Of a stretch of 64,000 nucleotides of DNA, positions 1 through 9,612 are shown piece after piece. Source of the DNA: Antitrichia curtipendula (Eukaryota; Streptophyta; Bryopsida; Hypnales; Leucodontaceae); the NCBI GenBank assembly GCA_951230915.1, contig OX579636.1, positions 22,813,567 through 22,877,566 of the forward strand, written 5' to 3'. The notes under the pieces are model-generated. The model worked only from the letters and a program-made list of their open reading frames with translations, did not search any database and was not told the origin of the DNA. Numbering within the stretch: position 1 is the first letter of the stretch; every line of letters starts with the position of its first letter. The position numbers and the translations under genes are program-made.

Positions 1-152
1 CACGGGACAACTGACGTGAAGCGCTGGCTGTCGATCATTGGGTGAGTTGGAACGTGTTTCGAACATGACGGATGGAGCTGAAACATCTACAGAGGTAAGC
101 AGTTGATCCCCTTCGCTGACTGCGGGTTGATCAGGGTCCATCTTCTGCAAAT

Positions 153-270
153 AACGTCAATTTCGTTAAAATGGCATATGAAATCCGCCACTTTGTCTAA
201 ACATCTAGGACAGGTATAGATGTAACCCGCCAAAGTTCTGGAATGCCGCCATTTTAATGAAATTCACGTT
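153..270 (+). mobile_element. 118-bp MITE, family A, copy 1
   Basis: The ends form a terminal inverted repeat starting AACGTCAATTTCGTTAAAAT on the left and AACGTGAATTTCATTAAAAT read inward from the right. The flanks show a 4-bp direct repeat AAAT on both sides. The same unit recurs at 4796-4914 and, diverged and inverted, at 9489-9612. It has no coding capacity. The superfamily is not clear from the ends. Confidence 0.75.
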
Positions 271-828
271 AAATGTGTTTTGTAGAAAGTGGATTTTGAT
301 TTGAAATTAGTGACCCGGAGGCAAGTCGTTCGTTGACTCTCTCATGTCTTTTCGATTGTCAAACAAACACCTTCAAGCAAGTCTTCCAAAAGATTCCTAC
401 ATTAATACCTAAGCTAATGGGTCATTGCAAGAAAGACCATTCAAAAAAACGTAGCGTTTTTCAACTATACTCATTTTTTTCCTTTGGGAATACTTTAAAA
501 TTAGAAAAACAATTTTTTTTAAATGTGAAAAAAAATATGTTTAATGTAGATGGAAGTCGACTACACTAGCTCTACTAGAAAGGCCATGACCGAAACAACA
601 AAAATCCAACTGAAAACTGTTGTTTTTTCAGTCATTTTGGACGCGTTGTTTCGGACAAAATCAAACTAAAAAGTGTTGTTTAATTTTGTTGTTTTGAACA
701 AATTCAAAAACATTATTATTTTGAATTTATTTATTTTTTAAATTTTGGATGTTTTATTTTGAATTTGAACTTTTTTTTTCAGCTGCCCGGTTTTTCTGGG
801 CAATAGAAATAAAATTCCACCTCTCATG
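271..828. other. AT-rich stretch without recognisable gene
   Basis: Only A/T-rich sequence with homopolymer runs is visible. A 78-codon open frame at 333-569 is low-complexity (K, F, N rich) and has no recognisable domain. Confidence 0.5.
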
Positions 829-965
829 CGGGCAGGCCCCGCCACGTGGACAGGGATGCCACGCGGGCAAGCCCCGCCACGGGGCAGGGGTGCCACGCGG
901 GCAGGCCCCGCCACGGGGGCAGGGGTGCCACGCGGGCAAAGCCCCGCCATGGGGGCAAGGGTGCC
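829..965. repeat. GC-rich minisatellite, about four units of 35 bp
   Basis: Units built on GGCAGGCCCCGCCACGGG and GGGTGCCACGCGGGCA repeat about four times in an otherwise very AT-rich region. They keep long frames open on both strands, but these peptides are repeat artefacts (G, R, P, A rich). The abrupt GC change suggests a local expansion or an inserted fragment. Confidence 0.85.
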
Positions 966-973
966 GGTCCAAG

Positions 974-1017
974 GGTTTGAACCTTGGACCTCGTGTGTGA
1001 GGTCCAAGGTTCAAACC
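974..1017. repeat. Perfect 19-bp stem hairpin
   Basis: Two 19-bp arms (974-992 and 999-1017) are exact reverse complements around a 6-bp GTGTGT loop. The arm contains GGTTCAAACC, which resembles a tRNA T-arm / B-box, and GCACCA follows closely. No complete tRNA can be folded here. Confidence 0.8.
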
Positions 1018-1099
1018 ATTGCACCATGCATTGCTTCTAGTGAGGAACTAGGGTTTTAGTTTTTATTTAGTTTGTTTTTGACATTGTTTTTCATTTTAT

Positions 1100-1468
1100 T
1101 TTCAACGCAGCAGACTTCAGAGTCGTTTTAGGCACAATAAAACAACTTTTTTCAAAAAACTTTGAACTAAGAAAAGTTGCTAATAAATCCAACTTTCACC
1201 TCCAAAAATCTGTTTGTGATTTTGATCCTCCAATCAAAAGTTATGGACAGAATTCAGAGAAGGTGTTTGAAAATATCAAAAAATATTTTCTTTATTACCT
1301 CTCTCTGATTTCTGTCCATAACTATTGATTAGAGTCTCAAAATCACAAACGGATTTTTGGAGGTGAAAGTTAGCTTGAATTTACAACTTTTCTTAGTTCC
1401 AAGTTTTTTGAGAAAAGGTGTTCTACTATGCCAAAATGACCTTCAAAGCTTGCTGAATTGAAAAAACA
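1100..1468. mobile_element. Hairpin MITE with about 160-bp inverted arms
   Basis: The left arm (about 1100-1262) is matched in inverse by the right arm (about 1307-1468), including the block CACCTCCAAAAATC followed by GTTTGTGATTTTGA and a TTATGGACAGAA block. The same words occur in the long terminal repeats of the Mutator-type element at 20060-23479, so this is probably a small relative or derivative of that family. No target-site duplication was identified. Confidence 0.6.
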
Positions 1469-1965
1469 CTGAATTTTGAATGATTAAGTCTTATGAAAAA
1501 ATCATTATATTAGAATTATGTTTTAACTCCTAAATGCTTAAGGCACCATTTTTTTATTTTTTATTTATAACAAATGGTGAGCCATGCATTAATTAAGGCA
1601 CCAAATGTCGATGCCAACAATATTTTAAAGTTCAATTAAAAGTTGTCAAGTTCTGATTTTTGATAGTTTTAATTTATGAAAAAATCCTTTTCAAATCTAG
1701 TTTTAGCATTAAAATCTGATTTTGAAAATGAATGATTATGATTTTTCTATTTAAGATTGTGTGCAAAGGTATCCATTACTAATGTTCATTTGTACTATTA
1801 GAAAGCGGAGTGTCAAATATAGTAGATCTTGGAGAAAAATGGCATGCTTATATGCCTTTTACTTAACTATAGAGATTTTGTTAACAATCTTGTTGAAAAC
1901 GTGTAAGACAAATTTCAAGTTGATTACATCTATTAGTTCTGGCAGCCAAAAATCTCTTTCTATGT
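1469..1965. other. Gene-free AT-rich spacer
   Basis: No coding frame with a recognisable domain was seen, and no repeat structure beyond simple A/T runs. Confidence 0.5.
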
Positions 1966-2069
1966 AAAGATTCTCAAAGATTCCTAAAGATTCCAAAAAG
2001 ATTCCAAAAAGATTCTAAAGATCCCAAAAAGATTCTAAAAAGATTCTAAAAAGATTCTAAAAAGATTCC
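1966..2069. repeat. 11-bp tandem repeat (AAAAAGATTCT)n
   Basis: About nine units of AAAAAGATTCT and close variants lie head to tail. The most regular units are at the right end, which suggests recent expansion there. Confidence 0.85.
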
Positions 2070-2072
2070 ATA

Positions 2073-3704
2073 TTCTATTAAATTTTGTTCATTTGGTCAT
2101 TGCACTACTTAAATCAACAGAAAAATAAGTACCATTTTGTTGATTTTCACAGAAACTTCAAAAATCAGTGAAAATGGTCATTCCAGTGCTCCAAATAACA
2201 TAAATTAGTTGATTTTATGTTGTTTTGGTCATGGTTTTCGGCAATATTCCATAGTACCTTAAGTGTACATTTTTTGTGCTTTATATAGACTGTATATTTC
2301 TTGTTTGATTTGACAAAAGGAAGAGACAACAAAGACAAAGACAATGGTTGACAATAACAAGATGTAGTCTGAAAATGTTGGAAAATGTATGGTCAAGATC
2401 TATGTATGAATTTTGGAATGAACATCAAAGATTACCTTAGATATATTTTCCATATACTAACATAAATTTTTTATCACTAGCCATAGAAAATTTTATTTCT
2501 TCAAAAATACACATATTTTTTGGGATTTGACCGTTAGCCATCCTAAAAGTCTATATACATGTTGCTTCAAGCACCAAGGGATCAACCAAAACATTTTGTT
2601 TTCTATCCACTTTTAGTTGTAGAAGGGAATGCCACAAAAACTCCTAAATTCTAGAATTAACTGCAACTATATCTTGTCTATCGATAGGAATCCCTTGCAT
2701 AGCAAATAATCTATCAAAATATTAGTAAATTAAGCAAAGTTAATTGTTTGTTTTTTCTCCACAAAGTACTTTATATTTTTTGAACAAATTTGATGTACTT
2801 CCAATTCTCATAAAAGTACTTTTTGTAGCTTGGAAAGAATATTTTTGACAATAATATGGCCAATAAAAAGAAAATCTTTATAAAGTTACTCACCTACTTT
2901 ATTTGAATGCAGCTAAAAGGATTTAGTTTTTTAATCTAACTTATGAAGTAGTCAAACCTTAGTACATCCCTCCAAAGTACTTTTTTGATGTACTTCTTAG
3001 GGGGGTGCAATGTACTTTCACTCATGTATACACCTTAAAGAAGAAAGTATTCTAGGAAAGAAAAGCATAGAAAAATTCTCTAAGTAGGAGAACTAAAAAA
3101 GTATAAAATCTCATGAAAATAGGTACCGTCACTATAGTTTCACATTTTAATTTCTAAAAAATAGGAAAACCAATTTTAGAAAAAACCTAAAAATTTTCCA
3201 TTTGGAAAGAATTTATAGTGATGAGATTTCACCCAAAGATTGATCATAAAACCATCTTCATTGTTTAGAAATTGCGTACTATGAAAATTTCAGCTCCACA
3301 TCATTAAATTTGGGGACTCATAATGTAGTAAAAAAACAACCTAAACCTCATAGTGTGACAAAAATGATGTTTAAATATTTTTTTTTTTTAATGTAAAAAA
3401 AAGAAAGGATCTAATTACCATCAAATTATACATCTCCAATAGAAATTCTAAGTTGAGGTCTATGCTTCAAAAGTTATAGAGGATTACAAGAAGGTAAACC
3501 CTCAAGGTGTATCACACACCAGCTTACTAGACTCAACTAGGAGTGAGTACTTCTCAATTTTAGAATATTCTTGGTGGGTCAATGGAGACAAATGAGGACA
3601 TTCCTGGAACGTCCCCAATGGTTACGTTGGAAGCATGTAATGAAGGTGCTTGTTTTCACGAGAATGAGAACTAAGGTAGGAGGTCCATAAAGTGATCATC
3701 TCAT
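2073..3704. other. Gene-free AT-rich region
   Basis: No gene or element boundary was recognised. The sequence is A/T-rich with short open frames only. Confidence 0.45.
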
Positions 3705-3705
3705 C

Positions 3706-3766
3706 GTTGAAACTGAATTTTGGGGAGGTAAAACATCTTGAAATATTTTTCAGGAAATTTTCCTTG
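3706..3766 (+). repeat. Dispersed repeat, copy 1 of 3
   Basis: The words GAAACTGAATTTTGG, GAGGTAAAACATCTTGAAAT and TTTTTCAGGAAATTTTC occur in the same order, diverged, near 15668-15720 and 52782-52845. This is an old interspersed repeat. At 52782 it lies inside a putative 330-bp inverted-repeat element. Confidence 0.55.
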
Positions 3767-4105
3767 TAAGACAAGACGCAATTCCCAATTCTCCACATTT
3801 CAATGAAAGGGCTGGGCTTCCTCAAGAGCGTTCGGTAACAACTAACAAGTTCTAGTGCAGTCCGGTTTGCCTTCACTATGCGAATTTTTCGTTGACTCCC
3901 ATTCTTTGGCTTGAATGCCCGATTTAACGGTCCTCTTATTTAAGTCCATTTCGATCTAGGAATGATCCAATGCAACCGTTTTTAGAAGTCCAAGCAATGC
4001 GAGATCTGAACATCCCCGAGTTCATTGATAGAAGCCCGAATAGAAGAGACGGGACACCTGTAGCAGCGGCGACGTTGGTCGCCATTGCCGGAAGAATGGC
4101 CGGGT

Positions 4106-4126
4106 TTTAGGGTTTAGGGTTTAGGG
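4106..4126 (+). repeat. Interstitial telomere-type repeat (TTTAGGG)3
   Basis: Three perfect TTTAGGG units follow each other in a GC-richer patch (3900-4260). Read on the minus strand this is a tandem AAACCCTA telo-box, an element common in plant promoters of translation genes. No gene could be assigned to it on the minus side, so it may be a promoter relic or an interstitial telomeric repeat. Confidence 0.75.
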
Positions 4127-4795
4127 TGAGTTCCTTCCCGCCCCTCCTTTCCGTCCAACAAACGAAGTTACCCCCGATGAACTTCATCTCTCCCGGAAGG
4201 GTCACCTGGCGATTCTTCCGGCGCCAATGGCACAGTCGCCGCTGATTCCCCTGATTTCCCCTAGAGAAGATGCAACCTTATCAACACTGACCATCGATCA
4301 TTCCAACTATGATGTCAAAGTTTTAAGATGACAAGTTTGTTGGATTAGTAGAACTCCTTGCATTGAAACTATAGAGGAGATCAGCTCGTGTTAAGTCAAA
4401 TTTTGTCGATTTAGGTGAACTACTTTGTATAATGTACATGCATTGGATAGCAGTTTTGCACCGATTGAAGTAGGATTTCTCCTGAGCAGCGAGTGCTGAA
4501 TCTTTGGAGAGCTTTCGCTAAGTGAAAATGAATCATTAGTGAATGTGAATTCAGGAAACCTTGTAGGTGTTTTCTAGAGGTTTGGGGGTGTCAAAGCTTC
4601 AACTTTTGACTTTCCTTATTCTTCCGCCGTCTTCTACATCTTGTGTAACTTGAGGATTGAGTCTTCTAAGAGTTTGGGGATGTCAAAGCTTCAACTGAAG
4701 CGCCATACGTCATAACCGGAATTTGAAATCCATTCCAGCATCCGGTCCGTCTTCACGCCCACTATTATCAATGTTGTGCTGGATTGGAAGAATGT
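4127..4795. other. Non-coding stretch with GC-richer start
   Basis: No recognisable product. A phrase around TTTGGGG(A/G)TGTCAAAGCTTCAACT occurs twice (about 4580-4605 and 4674-4698), marking a short local duplication. Confidence 0.45.
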
Positions 4796-4914
4796 AACGT
4801 CAATTTCGTTAAAATGGCATATGAAATCCGCCACTTTGTCTGAACATCTAGGACAGGTATAGATGTAAACCCGCCAAAATTCTGGAATGCCGCCATTTTA
4901 ATGAAATTCACGTT
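4796..4914 (+). mobile_element. MITE, family A, copy 2
   Basis: Nearly identical to the copy at 153-270 and in the same orientation, with the same AACGTCAATTTCGTTAAAAT end. It is flanked by a 4-bp direct repeat ATGT. The high identity of the two copies points to recent mobility. Confidence 0.78.
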
Positions 4915-5237
4915 ATGTACTGTCGACTGCTGTAGAAACCGAGAGATACACTATCAATGGAGAAGCTGCCAAAAATGCTTTCATGTGAGATCTAATACAC
5001 AATTTGTCCCAAATGCAACTAGGTGCGCAGAATAGGAATAGAGCACATTAATTTGCAACAAAACACATTATATTGCTTATGAGCAGGCATTGCACATGAC
5101 TGGATGTGGGTGACATATATAACTCCAGAGGTTGTGCTGGTGTATTTTGAGTGATGCTTTTTAGGTTATACCTTCACTCACAGGAATGATGAAACATAAG
5201 TGGTCATGATCCACGCACCTGCAGCCTTCGTAGGCTT

Positions 5238-5300
5238 TTGGCCTTGGCTCATTGGTCACGAGGTTGTCATGAGTTCAAACCTGGGCGGTGACGGTGGGGT
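5238..5300 (+). mobile_element. Possible tRNA-derived SINE head
   Basis: A box-A-like GGCTCATTGGTC is followed about 30 bp later by a box-B-like GAGTTCAAACC, the spacing of an internal pol III promoter in plant tRNA-derived SINEs. A full cloverleaf is not obvious. The body might run to the T/C-rich stretch near 5535, but no poly-A tail or duplication was seen. Confidence 0.3.
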
Positions 5301-5568
5301 CTAGTCCACCCAACTATGGTGCGGTTACAACAACTACCTTCAATTGTCGTTATATGGGGACAATAGTTTCTTGGAGCAAGGAACATGCTGGTTCTTTATT
5401 GTAGGGTCTACCTCCTAACCAAGGCATGTGGGATGGAATTCGCCATCTAAGTCCATGAGGTTTAGGTAGCTGAGGCATTCCCATCGGACGCTTAGTTCAC
5501 GTCTTCCTCTGGTTACCCTTCTTCTTCTTCCTTCTAGCTATGATCGTAAGTCACCGCATTTGCTGAAA

Positions 5569-5859
5569 CTATTGAGAGGTACGTCTTGATCGAATGCAAA
5601 GTGGTGTAATTTCCTCAAGGGACTTATGGACCCCTGCCAACAGCTGTTGCCTGACTTGTTCTTCCGGCAGACTGGCCACATTGTCAACATTCTCGATCAT
5701 GTGGTATGTCATTTGCTCAATACGTGGTGTGCTCATGTCGTGGCACCAGGGACCGACCGAGCAGAGAAGAAACAAAGAATTGCAGTGCTCAGCCAGTCCC
5801 TCCCTAGTCTGAACCAACGTCTGGACCAGGCGTTGACAAGAGTCTGCCGCAAACGACAT
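5569..5859 (-). CDS. Hypothetical 96-aa open frame
   Basis: The frame encodes a peptide starting MSFAADSCQRLVQ with a balanced, non-repetitive composition and a C-terminal part rich in E, Q and L (for example LPEEQVRQQLL) that could form an amphipathic helix. The G+C content is above that of the surroundings. It could be an exon of a longer gene or a relic. I do not recognise the family and saw no convincing flanking exons. Confidence 0.25.
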   Translation of the reverse strand: MSFAADSCQRLVQTLVQTREGLAEHCNSLFLLCSVGPWCHDMSTPRIEQMTYHMIENVDNVASLPEEQVRQQLLAGVHKSLEEITPLCIRSRRTSQ

Positions 5860-7669
5860 TGCTGACTGCCTGCATTGTGAGCCTATGGTTCGCTGAGAGG
5901 CTTGTGTGAATGTTCACTACTTCGGTAACTTCACATCACCTCTCTTAGCCAACCATAGTCTTCCGATGCAAGCAAATGGGCCATAGTTACGACTGAGTGG
6001 GACATTCACCATTGTGGATTCAAGGTTCCGAGCTCATGGATCGACTGCATTTGGCTGGTGAAGGACCCAAAAGAACGAACTCTGGTTCCGTGGAGGAACC
6101 GACGTGCATTACGAGTCAGTCTTCAAAGTCCTGCATTCATGCTCTCAGGTGAGGACACTAATCTACGACCTCGGTGTCTTTAATTTTACATATGATATGA
6201 AGACTATGTGTGGGGTTCATTTCTAGGCTCAGTTTTGTGCATGTACTAACCATGGTTTAGTCCTTTAGTTTTACACGTAGTCACTGTCTCATTCCCTACC
6301 TGTTGAGTTCATTTCGATTGCTGAAATAGGGCACCCTGTGTACCTGAAATAGACATGGTAGCAAGTGTTTAGCTTGCTGGGGGGAAACATTCTGATTGCA
6401 TCTCTATCTAGGGTTGTAATTATCTAGATTGGTTGATACCGATACCGAAGGTTGTGATGAGAAGGTATGATGCTTGAAGAAGCTGAGGCTGACGTAGTGA
6501 CGTTATCTTGACAGGCAGGCAGGGCCACTTGATAAATCAACTGTTTGGAAAATCGAGTGCCCTGCCCACTGCACTGAGTGAAAACCCACCAAGGTGTGGT
6601 GGCCCTTGAAGGTTGTATGTTTAAAAAAAAAAGAAAAAAAAAGAAAAAAAAAGACACCAAGGGCTAGGTAATAATGACTGGTACACTAAATTATTGGTAT
6701 TTGTATGAGCCAACTACAATGAGAGAAGAATTTTAAGTCCCAATAGGGCTCAACTGAATGACACTTTTTTTCTGCAATGTGAAAGATAGAAATAAGTCAT
6801 AATCTGAGAGGAATTTGAAGTGAGTTAGAAAATGGAGGGCACTAAAATAATTTGATAGAGGGTGAATTGCAACAAATTGATCTAGAAAATACAATTGCAT
6901 GCAACACTTATTTGCACAGTAGTATGTCTCTCAATCTCCGTGTAATACATGGGAATTTTTTTCTAAAGATATATCCCTTCTTTGTCTTTATTAGCATAGG
7001 CGTTCATTTGGGGGCAAAATAAATACCAAGAAAAAGAAGGTCATTTGGTCGTAAAAGAAGGTTGTTGTAAAGAATTATGACACATAATATTGTATATAGC
7101 AATGTTTTTCAATACTTTTATGTATTATGGTCAACAACATGCCTTCTTCGAGTCTTTTTCCATCTTCTATTGTAGACATTGGCTTCAACTACCCTATGTA
7201 AGTGTTGATCAATTACAAAAGAAGCACAACTAAACTTGTGTCCATTTTGCATAAAAGAGTTTGTATATGCCCATGTCGAGTGTTTCATCTATTGAGCATG
7301 TATTGTCACACATTGAATATATATTTTTTAGTATTGATTGCTTTATGTGAATGAAAGCATTGTTTTCAAAATCCAAAGGTCCTCAAAGTGAACCTTCTAT
7401 AAGTGTTGCAGACCTGTATTTGCACAGTTCTCACATATTGATGTCAACAGTGTTGTATATATAGTCCCAAAACTCTAATTTCTCACAATATCAATAATGA
7501 ATTTTCTTCACTTTGGCTCCTTTATCTTCAATAATTCTACATTTGCCAAAAAAATTGTCTTCATTACTTTGACCATAATAACTCTATGACCTAAAAAGGT
7601 AATATTTTGCAAAGAAGAACTTAGAGAAAAAATGCTACAAGTTTAGAGTCTTATCTTAGTTACAAGTCA
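5860..7669. other. Gene-free region
   Basis: No product recognised. An A-rich (AAAAAAAAAG)-type microsatellite lies at about 6619-6652. The rest is AT-rich sequence. Confidence 0.45.
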
Positions 7670-7672
7670 TCC

Positions 7673-8736
7673 CACTAGAAGAAAAACGTGTCCGCTACAA
7701 CCGACTGAAATGCAACTACATGTCCTATGCAACTGCCCTGCAACTACAATCCTCTATATTTGCACCAACTTTGACATAGTTACACTGTAGTTGCAAAGTA
7801 GTCGCAACATATAGTTACGCATACGGGAATGTAACAAAAGAGTTGATGTGAGATACTTTACATCCAATCTTCATCACAATTGTCAATGTGGACAATTTTA
7901 CGTTCTGTAAAGTCCAATGTGTCTATCTACAGTTGCATGTAATTTAAATTTGACAGCAATTTAAGTAGAATGCAACTAGATTGCAACTGAACTGCAATTG
8001 GATTGCAACTATAGTGCAACTAGACTACAACTACATTGCAATTACAATTCGGCTAGTGTTTGACTTAAAAACAACTAGACTTTAACTTGAAAAAGCTAGC
8101 ATGCAACTAGAAAACAACCAAAATGCAACTACTATTAAGTCTTTTATTAACTGTCCCACATCAATTGTCAAGAGTACCATTAGGTTGAACATATAAGAAT
8201 TGTAAGTTATAGCAATATTGTGTAATGAATTTTGATAATGAAATTCTAATATTTATATATTTTGTAGATTTTTACACTTTGTATATTTCTACAACTTGTA
8301 GATTTCTATAAATTGTAGATTTTTATAATCTACAAAAAATCTATAAATATTTAAAGTTTAAGATATTTCTAGATTTGGCAATCTAAAAAAAAAGATAGAT
8401 CTGAAATTTAGAATCTACAAATCTTTGAAATTCAAATTTCAAATCTACAAGTCACAAAGACGCAAACTAGTTGCACACCAATCGCAAACTAGTTGCAAAC
8501 AAGTTGCACACAAATGACTTCCACATAAGCAACCACGTCAGAAAAGTTCATCAATGAACTTTCAAGTATACTTTTAAATGATAAACAACTTTGAAATTTT
8601 TTGCAACTGCTTTGCAACTAATGCAACTTGTCCACTACAACTGCGGACTCTAAATTGTCACCTAGTTGCAAACGACCTATGCAACTACAAATGAGTTGCA
8701 CAGTGTAGTTGCAAAACCCCTCGTTTTCTTGTAGTG
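7673..8736. mobile_element. Non-autonomous CACTA (EnSpm) element, 1064 bp
   Basis: The left end is CACTAGAAGAAAAACG and the right end read inward is CACTACAAGAAAACGAG, the signature of the CACTA superfamily. A 3-bp duplication TCC flanks it (7670-7672 and 8737-8739), as expected. The interior carries many GCAACTA/TGCAACTAG words in both orientations, like the subterminal transposase-binding repeats of CACTA elements. No transposase frame is present. A second member with the same terminal bases lies at 32094-33408. Confidence 0.82.
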
Positions 8737-8739
8737 TCC

Positions 8740-9488
8740 ATACTCATTCTCAACATTCATGTACATACTACTCGATTGGACAATTGACCTCTATTGAAGA
8801 CATAGATTGGGGGATACATAACAAACATACAATTGATTGAAGGGAATGGAACAAAACTTAGATGTGTTATGAAATACCATTTTTTCATCTTTTTTGGAAG
8901 TTTGTATTAAAAAAAAATTGTTATAAGTATAACAAGGTCAATTAATGTGGGGTTGGCCTTCCTTTTCTCATTCCCAAATTTAGGGTGGCTTTCTAGAATA
9001 TTAATTAACACTTTTAGCAAATTAATGATTATAAATAATTAATGATTATAATCAAATTAGTGATTATCTCACTAATAATATAGTCAAATTTAATATATTA
9101 TGAAACTAGATCATTTGAAAATAATAAATCTACTTAAAAACAACATTTGAAATAACACAACAACTAAAAAATGTTCATAGTGTAATAGAAGGGGTTAAGT
9201 GCTTACAAGGTAAAAGTATTCATATGATGCTTATGGAAAGTGAAAAAAAAAACTTGGTTCTTAGACCCCTTTTTATAATAGATGAACTTGGATTATATGG
9301 TAATGAATGTAGGAGGGTGACATTAGTAGAGAAGATAAAAATTTTAGACAATTTGTTTTTCATTGTGATCCATGAATATCCAAACATTCATCTTCAAAAA
9401 AGATTAAAACAAGGTGACTTAGTATGATTTAGTTGTAGATTATGGAAAATTCACCCTCTATAAAATCCTTATTTTATTTTAGCAATAT
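8740..9488. other. Gene-free AT-rich spacer
   Basis: Only short A/T-rich open frames (for example 9224-9427, 67 codons, K/L/I rich) without recognisable features. Confidence 0.45.
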
Positions 9489-9612
9489 GATGAATTTCAT
9501 TAAAATGGCGGCATTCCAGAACTTTGGTGGTTTTATATCTATACCTGTCCTAGATGTTCAAACCAATTGTTCTGGAAGTGGCGGATTTCATATGCCATTT
9601 TAACGAAATTGC
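9489..9612 (-). mobile_element. MITE, family A, copy 3 (diverged)
   Basis: Reverse-complement relative of the copies at 153 and 4796. The core GGCGGCATTCCAGAACTTTG is conserved, as is the CCATTTTAACGAAATT arm, but the outermost bases and part of the centre have drifted. No clear duplication remains. Confidence 0.7.

Noticed and set aside
974..1017. Rho-independent terminator
   Set aside because: Perfect hairpin but no T-run and a eukaryotic nuclear context.
738..1059. Four overlapping 67-89 codon frames on both strands
   Set aside because: They arise from the 35-bp GC-rich minisatellite, which lacks stops in several frames; composition is G/R/P/A repeats.
5238..5300. Functional tRNA gene
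   Set aside because: Box A and box B words are present, but a full acceptor stem and anticodon arm cannot be paired.
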